Shown piece by piece: positions 35,141 through 52,931 of a stretch of 64,000 bases of DNA. The stretch is from assembly GCA_016215605.1 (NCBI GenBank), contig JACRJB010000014.1, positions 186,001 through 250,000 of the forward strand, read 5' to 3'. The number at the start of each line of letters is the position of its first letter. Within the stretch, counting starts at the first letter, position 1. A model generated the notes under the pieces. It had not been told where the DNA came from. It saw only the letters and a list, made by a program, of their open reading frames with translations, and ran no database searches. The DNA is from Rhodopseudomonas palustris. Lineage in GTDB: Bacteria > Pseudomonadota > Alphaproteobacteria > Rhizobiales > Xanthobacteraceae. The position numbers and the translations under genes were made by a program.

Positions 35141-37336
35141 GTGACGGCTGAAGCGACCATCTCCCCCGCATTCGGAACCGCCGACCTTTCGAATTGCGAG
35201 CAGGAGCAGATTCATCTCGCTGGCTCGATCCAGCCTCATGGCGCTCTGCTGGTCATCAGCGAGCCGGATCATCGCATTATCCAGGCCAGCGCCAACGCCA
35301 CCGAATTCCTCAACGTCAAGCAGGTGCTCGGGCTTCCGCTCGCCGAGCTCGAAGGTGACCTGCTGTTTCGCATCCTGCCGCATCTCGATCCGACGTCCGA
35401 AGGGACGCCGATCGCGGTCCGCTGCCGGATCGGCAAGCCGGGTGCCGACTTCGACGGCCTGATTCACCGCCCTGCCGAAGGCGGCCTGATCGTCGAGCTG
35501 GAGCGCGCCGGCCCGCCCGTCGATCTGTCACGGATGGTCGGGCAGGCACTGGACAAGATCCGCTCGGCGAATTCGATCCGCGCGCTGTGCGAGGAAGCGG
35601 CGGTGCTGTTTCAGAACCGCACCGGCTACGACCGGGTGATGGTGTACCGCTTCGACGAGGAGGGCCACGGGGAGGTGTTCTCCGAGCGCCACGTCCCGGG
35701 TCTGGAATCCTATCTCGGCAACCGCTATCCGTCCTCCGACATTCCGCAGATGGCGCGGCGTTTGTACGAGCGCATCCGGGTGCGCGTGCTGGTCGATGTC
35801 GGCTACGAACCGGTGCCGTTGCAGCCGCAGCTGTCGCCGCTGACCGGGCGCGACCTCGACATGTCGAGCTGCTTCCTGCGCTCGATGTCGCCGATCCATT
35901 TGCAATATCTCAAGAACATGGGCGTGCGCGCCACGCTCGTGGTGTCGCTGGTGGTCGGCGGCAAGCTGTGGGGCTTGGTCGCCTGCCATCACTATCAACC
36001 GCGCTTCATCCATTTCGAACTGCGCGCCGTCTGCGAACTGCTAGCCGAGGCGATCGCCACCCGGATCACCGCGCTGGAGAGCTTTGCGCAAAGCCAGTCG
36101 GAGCTGTTCGTGCAGCGGCTCGAGCAGCGGATGATCGAGGCGATCTCGCGCGAGGGCGACTGGCGCACGGCGATCTTCGACACCACGCAATCGATCCTGC
36201 AGCCGGTCAGCGCCACCGGCGCGGCGCTGGTGTATGAAGGGCAGGTGACCACCACCGGAGAGGTGCCCGGCACCCAGGACATCCGGACGATCGCCGCTTG
36301 GCTCAGCCGCCGGCCGCGCGCCTCGGTGACATCGACCTCGTCGCTCGGTCTCGATGCGCCGGAATTCGCGCCGCTGACCCGCGTCGCGAGCGGCGTGGCC
36401 GCCGCGCCGGTGTCCAATCATCCGAGCGAATTTCTGATCTGGTTCCGGCCCGAGCGGGTGCGTACCGTCACCTGGGGCGGCGATCCGAAGAAGCCGTTCG
36501 TGATCGGCGACAAGCCGGCCGATCTGTCGCCGCGGCGCTCGTTCGCCAAATGGAATCAGGTGGTGGAGGGGACGTCTGATCCCTGGACGCCGGCCGACCT
36601 CGCTGCGGCGCGGACGATCGGTCAGTCGGTCGCCGACATCGTGCTGCAGTTCCGCGCGGTGCGGACGCTGATCGCGCAGGAGCAGCTCGACCAGTTCTCG
36701 CGGCAGGTGCTGACCTCCGAGCATCCGGTGGTGATCGCGGACATCGAAGGCAAGATCCTGCTGATGAACGACGCCTTCACCTCGATGCTGCCGACCTCGC
36801 ATCCGCCGGTCCACCGTCTCGACGATCTGGCCTCGGCCTTCCTCGAGCCCTACGACTTCATGCGCAATGTCGGCGAGCTCATCAATCGGCAGCGCGGCTG
36901 GCGAGGCGAGTTGATGTTGCGCGGTGATGGAAACGAGGCGCGGCCGCTGATGGTGCGGGCCGACCCGGTGATGCCGTCGCGCGACCGCGCTCTCGGCTTC
37001 GTGCTGATCTTCACCGACAACGCCGACCGCCGTGCGGCGGACGCTGCGCGCAGTCGATTCCAGGAAGGCATCATCAAGAGCGCCCGCGTCAGCAGCGTGC
37101 GGCTCGATTCGAAGTCCGACCTCGTCTACCAGAACCTGCTGTCGTCGCTGGTCGAGAACGCGCAGCTCGCAGCGCTGGAAATCACCTACGGCGTCGAGAC
37201 CGGACGGATCGCCGAAATGCTCGAAGGCGTTCGCGATTCGACACTGCGCACCGCGGAAGTGCTCGAGCATCTGATGCTGCACGCGTCGCGTACCGCCGGC
37301 GACGGCACGCCCTCGAATCGCAAGACGAAGAAGTAG
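35141..37336 (+). CDS. bphP: bacteriophytochrome
   Basis: Biliverdin-binding red/far-red photoreceptor of 731 residues. Cys19 in DLSNCEQEQ is the chromophore attachment site. Domains in order are PAS (about 15-120), GAF (about 140-320, with PSSDIPQMARRLY), PHY (about 330-510, with the PRRSF tongue motif), a second PAS (about 525-640) and a C-terminal helical output region. No histidine-kinase ATPase motif is seen, consistent with signalling by direct contact with PpsR2. GTG at 35141 has GAGG 7 bases upstream and abuts the ppsR2 stop. It is convergent with the heme oxygenase gene. Confidence 0.96.
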   Translation: MTAEATISPAFGTADLSNCEQEQIHLAGSIQPHGALLVISEPDHRIIQASANATEFLNVKQVLGLPLAELEGDLLFRILPHLDPTSEGTPIAVRCRIGKPGADFDGLIHRPAEGGLIVELERAGPPVDLSRMVGQALDKIRSANSIRALCEEAAVLFQNRTGYDRVMVYRFDEEGHGEVFSERHVPGLESYLGNRYPSSDIPQMARRLYERIRVRVLVDVGYEPVPLQPQLSPLTGRDLDMSSCFLRSMSPIHLQYLKNMGVRATLVVSLVVGGKLWGLVACHHYQPRFIHFELRAVCELLAEAIATRITALESFAQSQSELFVQRLEQRMIEAISREGDWRTAIFDTTQSILQPVSATGAALVYEGQVTTTGEVPGTQDIRTIAAWLSRRPRASVTSTSSLGLDAPEFAPLTRVASGVAAAPVSNHPSEFLIWFRPERVRTVTWGGDPKKPFVIGDKPADLSPRRSFAKWNQVVEGTSDPWTPADLAAARTIGQSVADIVLQFRAVRTLIAQEQLDQFSRQVLTSEHPVVIADIEGKILLMNDAFTSMLPTSHPPVHRLDDLASAFLEPYDFMRNVGELINRQRGWRGELMLRGDGNEARPLMVRADPVMPSRDRALGFVLIFTDNADRRAADAARSRFQEGIIKSARVSSVRLDSKSDLVYQNLLSSLVENAQLAALEITYGVETGRIAEMLEGVRDSTLRTAEVLEHLMLHASRTAGDGTPSNRKTKK

Positions 37337-37417
37337 CGACGCGTGCCTCAGCGTAGATCGAATCGACACCGATGCGCGCGCGTGTCGTTGCGCGCCCGGT
37401 GCGATCGCGAATCGGTC

Positions 37418-38119
37418 TTACGGCGATCCGACGCCCTGTGACTGCGGCGCCGGTTTGCCGGCAAGATGCCGCTGCACCGCGATCGACAATGCGATGTTGC
37501 ATTCGAAGGCGACTGCACCTTCTGCGACGATCGCATCGGTGTCGTGGGCGGCTGCGCCGGCCCGTTCCAGGGCCTGACGATAATCGGTCTTCAGCGCCGC
37601 CGGCTCGGCGATCGCCGAGAAATCGTAGTGCGACAGTTCGCCTGCGCCGAGGCCCAGTGACTTTTCCAGCAGCCGGCGGACGATCAGACCGCCATTGAGG
37701 TCGCCGAGATAGCGGGTGTAGGCGTGCGCGATCAGCCGGCTGCCGTCGCCTTCGGCGGCGCGTGAGATCGTACGGGCATAGGCCTCGCCCTCCGGCAGCA
37801 ACGGCCATTGCGCAGCCCAATCCGGCCCTGCCAGTGCCGTCAGATCCGCCGCGATCGCGGACGTCCGTGCCAAACGCCAGCGGGCCAGCGGGGCGAGGAT
37901 CGGACTGTTGCGATGGCGCTCGATCCCGTCCTCGATTTCGCGATAGGCCGGATGCAGGTTCCGCAGCAGCAGGGCATAGCCCTCGCGGCTCGCGCCGCCG
38001 CGCAGGATCTCGGCCACGACGCCGGTCCGCTCCGCTTCGAGATGCAACGCTCTGGTGCGAACATAGAGTGCGGTCACGACGCTCGACGCGCCGCTGTCCG
38101 CGGTGACTGCAGTGACCAT
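37418..38119 (-). CDS. hmuO: heme oxygenase (biliverdin supply for BphP)
   Basis: Cleaves haem to biliverdin, the chromophore of BphP. The 233-residue protein has the proximal His in RTRALHLEAERTG near residue 26 and the distal-helix signature AYTRYLGDLNGG near residue 138. ATG at 38119 is preceded by GGGGAG. Its stop is 81 bases from that of bphP, in convergent orientation. Confidence 0.93.
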   Translation of the reverse strand: MVTAVTADSGASSVVTALYVRTRALHLEAERTGVVAEILRGGASREGYALLLRNLHPAYREIEDGIERHRNSPILAPLARWRLARTSAIAADLTALAGPDWAAQWPLLPEGEAYARTISRAAEGDGSRLIAHAYTRYLGDLNGGLIVRRLLEKSLGLGAGELSHYDFSAIAEPAALKTDYRQALERAGAAAHDTDAIVAEGAVAFECNIALSIAVQRHLAGKPAPQSQGVGSP

Positions 38120-38185
38120 TTAGGCTCCCCGGCTTGACGCCGGATCATAGCAGAGCTGGAGCGGGGTCGCGAACGTCTAGCAGAC

Positions 38186-39073
38186 TCAGCTTCGGTCTTT
38201 CAGGGCTGCGATCAAGTCGCGCGCAAGTTGCGGCGCCTGCGCGCCGTCGGACGCCATCATGTCGGCCCCGAGCGAACTGGTCAGCTCGGGTCGATGCACC
38301 AGCATCGGACCGCCGATGATGATGCCGATGCGTCGATTGCGGGACTGGCGCCGGACGTCGTGGATATTGCGCTTCAGATCGTCCAGGCGGCGATCGCTGG
38401 TCACCGAGAAGCCGACCACGTCGAACCAGCGTTCGGCGACAAGCGATGACATTTCGCGGTGGGACGCGAACGGCCCGGTGCAAATGTCCCAGCCGTCGTG
38501 CCGGAAGAACTCCGCGACCATGGCCAGCCCGAAACTGTGCTGCTCCCCCGGGATGGTGGTCAGCAGCGCCGCGCCGCTTCGCTGAACGCCTTCGGCGGCT
38601 GAATATTTCTCGCCGAGATGCCGGAGAATGCGCTGCAGGCGGCTGACCCCGAGCGTGACGTTGGCGAAGTCGGTCGTGTCGTCCTCCCACATCTCGCCGA
38701 GCCGTTGCGCGGCCGGCGCGAGCAGGTTGAGGAAGATCAAATCAGTCGGGGCGCCTCGCGCGATAAGACTCTCGACATAGGCGAAGGCGGCACTCTCGTC
38801 GGCGCCGAGCACCAGGAACGTGAACTGCTGCACCTCGAACGGCGCTGCCGGATCGGCCGGAGCCGGAATGTTCGGAAAGGACATGGAGCGCAGGGCGAAG
38901 CCAACCTGGGGGAGCATCTGGGTACGAATCGTATGCGCAATACCGCTGCCGCTGATCGGCGGCCGATATCGCCAAATCGGTTCGGGAGCAGAAAATCCCA
39001 GTGGATCGGACGGTATCGAGGTCCGGTCCATCTCGGTGACGTTCTGGATCGAGAGTTCGTTCCTGTCGGTCAT
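38186..39073 (-). CDS. aerR: B12-binding photosynthesis regulator AerR/PpaA
   Basis: A 295-residue protein with a C-terminal cobalamin-binding domain that acts as antirepressor of PpsR/CrtJ in Rhodobacter. The segment WEDDTTDFANVTLGVSRLQR precedes the domain, GEQHSFGL carries the candidate cobalt-ligand His, and VGFSVTSDRRLDDLK and IIIGGPML follow. ATG at 39073 is chosen because GAGGAGGGAG ends 7 bases upstream; the in-frame GTG at 39091 lies in that site. It is divergent from bchF, with weak PpsR-like dyads between them. Confidence 0.93.
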   Translation of the reverse strand: MTDRNELSIQNVTEMDRTSIPSDPLGFSAPEPIWRYRPPISGSGIAHTIRTQMLPQVGFALRSMSFPNIPAPADPAAPFEVQQFTFLVLGADESAAFAYVESLIARGAPTDLIFLNLLAPAAQRLGEMWEDDTTDFANVTLGVSRLQRILRHLGEKYSAAEGVQRSGAALLTTIPGEQHSFGLAMVAEFFRHDGWDICTGPFASHREMSSLVAERWFDVVGFSVTSDRRLDDLKRNIHDVRRQSRNRRIGIIIGGPMLVHRPELTSSLGADMMASDGAQAPQLARDLIAALKDRS

Positions 39074-39117
39074 TGAATACTCCCTCCTCACCCAGATAAC
39101 CCGGCCGGCCTCATGAC

Positions 39118-39151
39118 CGTCAAGTTTAATTTACGTATGGTTTGGTTGACA
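39118..39151. promoter_or_regulatory. candidate PpsR operators upstream of aerR
   Basis: Two overlapping near matches: CGT-N12-ACG at 39118-39135 (two mismatches, but symmetric, CGTCAAGTTTAATTTACG) and CGT-N12-ACA at 39134-39151 (one mismatch). They lie 45-78 bases upstream of the aerR ATG. Confidence 0.45.
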
Positions 39152-39310
39152 GTAGTGACATCGGAGATTAGCCTTTGTGGATCAGCCCGCACTTAGGGAG
39201 TGGCGCGGTGCATCGTCGAACAGCATCAGATCAAGGAAATGAGGGTCTCGGTGCGACGGTGCCCACCTCCTCCTCGGCTTCATCGGTATCGCATCACCGC
39301 GAACCGAATG

Positions 39311-39328
39311 TGTCAAACGTTCTTTACA
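39311..39328. promoter_or_regulatory. PpsR operator of the bchF operon
   Basis: Exact TGT-N12-ACA (TGTCAAACGTTCTTTACA). It falls inside the longest open frame for bchF (from 39175), so the real start must be downstream or overlap it. Confidence 0.85.
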
Positions 39329-39354
39329 TTGACGCCGTCAAAACATCTTCCGCG

Positions 39355-41183
<1,829 letters not shown>

Positions 41184-41185
41184 TC

Positions 41186-42764
41186 ATGCAGCTCACCGTC
41201 TGGACCTATGAAGGGCCTCCCCATGTCGGCGCGATGCGTGTCGCCACCGGCATGGAAGGGCTGCACTACGTTCTGCACGCCCCGCAGGGGGACACTTACG
41301 CCGATCTGTTGTTCACCATGATCGAGCGCCGCAACAAGCGGCCGCCGGTGACCTACACGACGTTCGCCGCGCGCGATCTCGGCAAGGACACCGCCGAACT
41401 GTTCATGACCGCGGCCCGCAATGCCTATGCGCGCTTCCAGCCGCAGGCGATGATCGTCGGTGCGTCCTGCACCGGCTCACTGATCCAGGACGACCCCGGC
41501 GGACTCGCCAAGTCGCTCGGCTTTCCGATCCCGGTGATCGCGATCGACCTGCCGGCCTATCAGCGCAAGGAGAACTGGGGCGCGGCCGAGACGTTGTATC
41601 AGCTGGTGCGTGCGCTGGCCGGCCCGAAGGCGCCTGCGCCCGGCACCAAGCGTCCGGAGCGCGCCGCGGGCGTCCGTCCGTCCTGCAACCTGCTCGGACC
41701 CACCGCGCTCGGCTTCCGCCATCGCGACGACATCACCGAGATCACCGGCCTGCTCGGCAAGCTCGGCATCGACGTCAACGTCGTCGCGCCGATGGGCGCC
41801 ACGCCGGCGGACATCGCCCGGCTCGGCGATGCCGATTTCAACGTGGTGATGTATCCGGAGATCGCCGGGCAGGCGGCCTCCTGGCTGCACCGCATCTTCC
41901 ATCAGCCGTTCACCAAGACGGTGCCGATCGGTGTCTCCGCGACTCGCGACTTCATCAAGGAAGTGGCGGCGCTCGCCGGCATCGATCCGACCGCCGTCCT
42001 GCAGGAATCCTCGACCCGGCTGCCGTGGTACTCGCATTCGGTCGACTCGACCTATCTGACCAACAAGCGCGTGTTCATCTTCGGCGACGCCACCCACGCC
42101 ATCGCCGCGGCGCGGATCGCATCCGAAGAACTCGGCTTCAAGGTGGTCGGGCTCGGCAGCTACAGCCGCGAGTTCGGTCGCGAGCTGCGCGAAGCCGCCA
42201 AGCACTACGATGTCGAGCCGCTCATCACCGACGACTATCTCGAGGTCGAGGCCAAGGTCGCCGAATTGCATCCCGAGCTGGTGCTGGGCACCCAGATGGA
42301 GCGCCACATCGCCAAGCGGCTCGGCGTTCCCTGCGCGGTGATCTCGGCGCCGGTGCACGTCCAGGACTTCCCGGCGCGCTACGCGCCGCAGATGGGGTTC
42401 GAAGGCGCCAATGTGATCTTCGACACCTGGGTCCATCCGCTGATGATGGGCCTCGAAGAACATCTCCTGACGATGTTCAAGGACGATTTCGAGTTCAAGG
42501 ACGGCGCAATGCCGTCGCATCTCGGCACCGGCCACGCCGCGCCGGTCGCGGAACCCATCGCTGCGCCGGAAGTCGCTGTGGCCGCTGCGCCGGCGCCCGA
42601 AGTCGCAACCGCCACCGGAGCGGCTGCGGCTGCTGTCTGGGCACCCGAAGCCGAGAAGGAACTGCAGAAGATACCATTCTTCGTTCGCGGGAAAGCCCGC
42701 CGGAATACCGAGCGATTCGCCAACGAGAATGGCGTCGCAACCATCACTGTCGAGACTTTGTACG

Positions 42765-42790
<26 letters not shown>
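41186..42790 (+). CDS. bchB: light-independent protochlorophyllide reductase subunit B
   Basis: NifK-like partner of BchN, 534 residues. Asp36 (in [10 protein letters not shown]) is the unusual fourth ligand of the NB cluster known from Rhodobacter. An Ala/Pro-rich linker of about 40 residues lies near 450-490, and then comes a C-terminal PCP_red domain ([15 protein letters not shown]). The end of the gene overlaps bchH by 26 bases. Confidence 0.97.
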
Positions 42791-47445
<4,655 letters not shown>

Positions 47446-47446
<1 letters not shown>

Positions 47447-48147
47447 TGGCGTTGGGCAGCTACATCGAGCGACGCGGAGAGCTTGAAACCTATTTCGACC
47501 GCACTGCGGCCGATACGTGGGCCAAGCTGACGTCCGACGCGCCAGTGAGCGGCATCCGCGCCACCGTGCGCGCTGGCCGCGACGAAATGCGCAACACGCT
47601 GCTGTCGTGGCTGCCGGCCGACATGACCGGGACCCGGCTGCTCGATGCCGGCTGCGGCACCGGCGCGCTGTCGATCGCGGCGGCGCGGCGCGGCGCCAAG
47701 GTGCTGGCGATCGACCTGTCGCCGACGCTGGTCGGAGTCGCGCAGGAGCGCCTGCCGGAAGACATCGACCCGGCGGCGATCGATTTTCGCTCCGGCGACA
47801 TGCTCGATCCGGAGCTCGGCGAATTCGACTTCGTCGTCGCGATGGATTCGCTGATCCACTATCTGCCGCACGACATCTGCCGCATCCTGGCGACGCTGGC
47901 GTCGCGCACCAGGCAGTCGATGGCGGTGACGTTCGCGCCGAAGACGCCGGCGCTGGCGCTGATGCATTTCGTCGGCGGGTTCTTCCCCCGCGCCGATCGC
48001 GCGCCCGCGATCGAGCCGGTCAGCGAGAAGAAACTGCTGACGCTGATTTCGGAAGATCAGGCGCTGCGGTCGTGGCAGCCCGGCCGCACCCATCGGGTGT
48101 CGTCCGGTTTCTACACCTCGCAGGCGCTGGAGATGGTTCGGCGATGA
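47446..48147 (+). CDS. bchM: magnesium-protoporphyrin IX O-methyltransferase
   Basis: Methylates the C13 propionate of Mg-protoporphyrin IX. The 233-residue protein has the SAM-binding motif LLDAGCGTGALSIAAARRGA near residue 65 and a post-motif FDFVVAMDSLIHY. The ATG at 47446 overlaps the bchL stop (TGATG); TTG at 47443 is not needed. It overlaps lhaA by four bases. Confidence 0.96.
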
Positions 48148-49577
48148 GCCAGATGGCAGCCACATTGGCGAAAGGCTGGATGCGTCTCGGCACGCGTTTC
48201 CTGCCGTTCGCCGACGCGGCGACCAAAGAGTTGCCGCTCGGCCGCCTGCTGCGTCTGTCGCTGTTCCAGGTTTCGGTCGGCGCGTCGGTGGTGCTGCTCA
48301 ACGGCACGCTGAACCGGGTGATGATCGTCGAGCTCGGCGTCTCGACGCTGCTGGTCTCGCTGATGGTGTCGCTGCCGCTGGTGTTCGCACCGTTCCGGGT
48401 GCTGATCGGCTTCAAGTCGGACAATCACCGCTCGGTGCTGGGCTGGCGCCGGGTGCCGTACATCTGGATGGGCACGCTGCTGCAGTTCGGCGGCTTCGCG
48501 ATCATGCCGTTCGCGCTGCTGGTGCTGTCCGGCGGCGGCGAATATCCGGCGGTCTACGGTCAGGTCGGCGCCGCGCTGGCGTTTCTGCTGGTCGGTGCCG
48601 GGCTGCACACGACGCAGACCGCGGGGCTCGCGCTCGCCACCGATCTGGCGCCGGAAGATTCCCGGCCGCGCGTGGTTGCGTTCCTCTACGTCATGCTGCT
48701 GGTGGGGATGACTGGCAGCGCGCTGATCTTCAGCGAACTGCTGCGCAGCTTCAGCGAGCTCCGCCTGATTCAGGTGATCCAGGGCGTCGCGGTCACCCAG
48801 CTGCTGCTCAACATCGTCGCGCTGTGGAAGCAGGAAGCGCGCAATCCGGCGCTCACCTCGGCCAGCCGCGAGCGGCCGCAGTTCAATCAGTCGTGGGCGC
48901 GGTTCCGCGCCGCCGGCGGTTCGTCGCGGATGCTGATCGCGGTCGCGCTCGGCACCGCGGGCTTCTCGATGCAGGACATCCTGCTGGAGCCCTATGGCGC
49001 CGAAGTGCTGCGGCTGTCGGTCGGCCAGACCACGGCGCTCACCGCCTTCTTCGCGCTCGGCACGTTGACCGGCTTCGGCCTCGCGGCGCGCACGCTCGGA
49101 CGCGGCGGCGATCCGTATCGGCTGGCCGGATTCGGCGCGCTGATCGGCATCTTCGCTTTTGCCGCCGTCGCGCTGTCGGCGCCGGCGCAGTCGGTGCTGC
49201 TGTTCCGGATCGGCACCGCGCTGATCGGACTGGGCGGCGGTCTGTTCGCCGCCGGCACGCTGACCGCTGCGATGGCGGTGGCCTCCGACAGCGATCCGGG
49301 ACTGGCGCTCGGCACCTGGGGCGCGGTGCAGGCGACCGCTGCGGGCGGCGGCATTCTGCTCGGCGGCGGGATTCGCGACCTGGTCGCCTCGCTCGCCGAC
49401 AGCGGCATGCTCGGCAGCGTGCTGTCGGGTCCCGCGATCGGTTACGGCTTCGTCTACAACATCGAGATCGCGTTGCTGTTCGCAACGTTGGTTGCGGTCG
49501 GTCCGCTCGTGCGCAGTGCACGAACGAACTACGCGCAGCCTTCATCCAAGTTCGGCCTAGCCGAATTTCCAGGTTAA
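48144..49577 (+). CDS. lhaA: LhaA, LH1 assembly protein (PucC/BCD family)
   Basis: A 477-residue membrane protein of about 12 helices beginning MSQMAATLAKGWMRLGTRF. Family motifs are LLNGTLNRVMIVELGV, RVPYIWMGTLLQFGGFAIMPF and QDILLEPYGAEVL. LhaA in Rhodobacter supports LH1 assembly, probably by delivering pigments. The frame is open upstream to 47517, but that part shadows bchM. It is followed by puhA after 22 bases, as in other purple bacteria. Confidence 0.95.
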   Translation: MSQMAATLAKGWMRLGTRFLPFADAATKELPLGRLLRLSLFQVSVGASVVLLNGTLNRVMIVELGVSTLLVSLMVSLPLVFAPFRVLIGFKSDNHRSVLGWRRVPYIWMGTLLQFGGFAIMPFALLVLSGGGEYPAVYGQVGAALAFLLVGAGLHTTQTAGLALATDLAPEDSRPRVVAFLYVMLLVGMTGSALIFSELLRSFSELRLIQVIQGVAVTQLLLNIVALWKQEARNPALTSASRERPQFNQSWARFRAAGGSSRMLIAVALGTAGFSMQDILLEPYGAEVLRLSVGQTTALTAFFALGTLTGFGLAARTLGRGGDPYRLAGFGALIGIFAFAAVALSAPAQSVLLFRIGTALIGLGGGLFAAGTLTAAMAVASDSDPGLALGTWGAVQATAAGGGILLGGGIRDLVASLADSGMLGSVLSGPAIGYGFVYNIEIALLFATLVAVGPLVRSARTNYAQPSSKFGLAEFPG

Positions 49578-49599
49578 CAGAGAGGAAGGGGTCGGTCCC

Positions 49600-50364
49600 A
49601 TGCAACCCGGAGCGTATTTAGACTTTGCACAGGTTACCCTGTACGTATTTTGGATCTTCTTCGCTGGCTTGATCTTCTATCTCCGCCGCGAAGACAAGCG
49701 CGAGGGATATCCGCTCTACTCCGACACGGGCGGCGGCCGCCTGAAGCAGATCGGCATCCCGAATCCGCCGGATCCTAAGACCTATCTGCTGCGCGGCGGT
49801 GCGACCAGGACCGTGCCGAGCACCAGCAACGATCGTCCCAACGTCGCGCTGGCCCCGACCGCTCCCTGGCCGGGTGCACCGTTCGCGCCGACCGGCAATC
49901 CGTTCGCCGACGGCGTCGGCCCGGGCTCCTACGCCCAGCGCCAGGACGTTCCGGAAACCGGTCTCGACAACCTGCCGATCATCGCGCCGCTGCGCGCCGC
50001 CAAGGGCATGTTCCTCGATCCGCGTGACCCGAATCCGGTCGGCATGCCGGTGATCGGCTGTGACGGCCAGGTCGGCGGCACCGTGACCGAGGTCTGGGTC
50101 GACCGGGCCGAAGTTCTGGCCCGCTACCTCGAAGTCGAAGTCGCCAAGACCAAGAAGCGCGTGCTTCTCCCGGTCCCGTTTGCGCTGATCAACAGCCCGA
50201 GCGGCAGGGTCTCGGTCGATGCCATTCGTGGCGACCAGTTCGCTGGCGTTCCGACCCTGGCGAAGGCGGACCAGGTGACCAAGCTCGAAGAAGACAAGGT
50301 CTGTGCCTATTACGGCGCCGGCACCCTCTACGCGACGCCGGAGCGTCAGGAGCCGATCGTATGA
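49600..50364 (+). CDS. puhA: photosynthetic reaction centre H subunit
   Basis: A 254-residue subunit with one N-terminal transmembrane helix (LYVFWIFFAGLIFYLRRED) and a cytoplasmic beta-barrel domain that caps PufLM and controls proton delivery to QB. Conserved blocks are REGYPLYSDT, PDPKTYLLRGG and AKGMFLDPRDPNPVGMPV. GAGAGGAAGG precedes the ATG. It overlaps puhB by four bases. Confidence 0.97.
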   Translation: MQPGAYLDFAQVTLYVFWIFFAGLIFYLRREDKREGYPLYSDTGGGRLKQIGIPNPPDPKTYLLRGGATRTVPSTSNDRPNVALAPTAPWPGAPFAPTGNPFADGVGPGSYAQRQDVPETGLDNLPIIAPLRAAKGMFLDPRDPNPVGMPVIGCDGQVGGTVTEVWVDRAEVLARYLEVEVAKTKKRVLLPVPFALINSPSGRVSVDAIRGDQFAGVPTLAKADQVTKLEEDKVCAYYGAGTLYATPERQEPIV

Positions 50365-51017
50365 CGAACGCCCCCAGCCAGTTTCGTGAGCTTCCGTCGC
50401 CCTTGCCGGAGGGAGAGCGCGTTCTCTGGCAGGGGAAGCCGACCTACAAAGGTCTGGCCATCAGATCCTTCCACATGCGGGCAGTCGCGATCTATTTCGT
50501 GCTGCTGATCGTGTGGAAGGTCTGGTCTCTCTGGTCGAACGGCCAGTCCATCGGGGAAGCATCGGCGTCCGCGTCGATGCTCCTGATCCCGGCGATCGGC
50601 GGTCTCGCACTGCTGGCGTTTCTCGCTTTTCTGTTCAGGCGCGCGAGCTGCTACACCATCACCAGCAAGCGCGTCCTGATTCAGACCGGCGTCGCGCTGC
50701 CGATCACCTTGAACATTCCGCTGGGCAAGATCGGCAATGCCGATCTGAACAAGCACCGTGACGGCAGCGGCGACATCCCGCTGCGGATCATCGATACCAA
50801 ACGCACCTCCTATGTCCTGCTGTGGCCGCACATCCGGCCGTGGCGCCTGCGTGAACCGGAGCCGATGATGCTGTCGGTTCCCGACGCCGAGAAGGTCGCC
50901 GCCACCTTGACCGAGGCGGTCAAGGCGCAGCTCGACTCGTCGGCAGTGTCTCTCGTTCAGACGGCTACCAACGGACCGAAAGAAGGCCCGTTGTCGACGG
51001 CAACCGCAGTAGCCTGA
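50361..51017 (+). CDS. puhB: photosynthetic complex assembly protein PuhB
   Basis: A 218-residue assembly factor for the reaction centre, with an N-terminal LPEGERVLWQGKPTYKGLA segment and two membrane helices near residues 35-50 and 70-90. A PH-like domain then contains the SCYTITSKRVLIQTG core. It overlaps puhA by four bases and precedes puhC by 13 bases. Confidence 0.94.
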   Translation: MTNAPSQFRELPSPLPEGERVLWQGKPTYKGLAIRSFHMRAVAIYFVLLIVWKVWSLWSNGQSIGEASASASMLLIPAIGGLALLAFLAFLFRRASCYTITSKRVLIQTGVALPITLNIPLGKIGNADLNKHRDGSGDIPLRIIDTKRTSYVLLWPHIRPWRLREPEPMMLSVPDAEKVAATLTEAVKAQLDSSAVSLVQTATNGPKEGPLSTATAVA

Positions 51018-51030
51018 ACCGGAGATCGAC

Positions 51031-52918
<1,888 letters not shown>

Positions 52919-52931
52919 GGGGAGTAACGCG

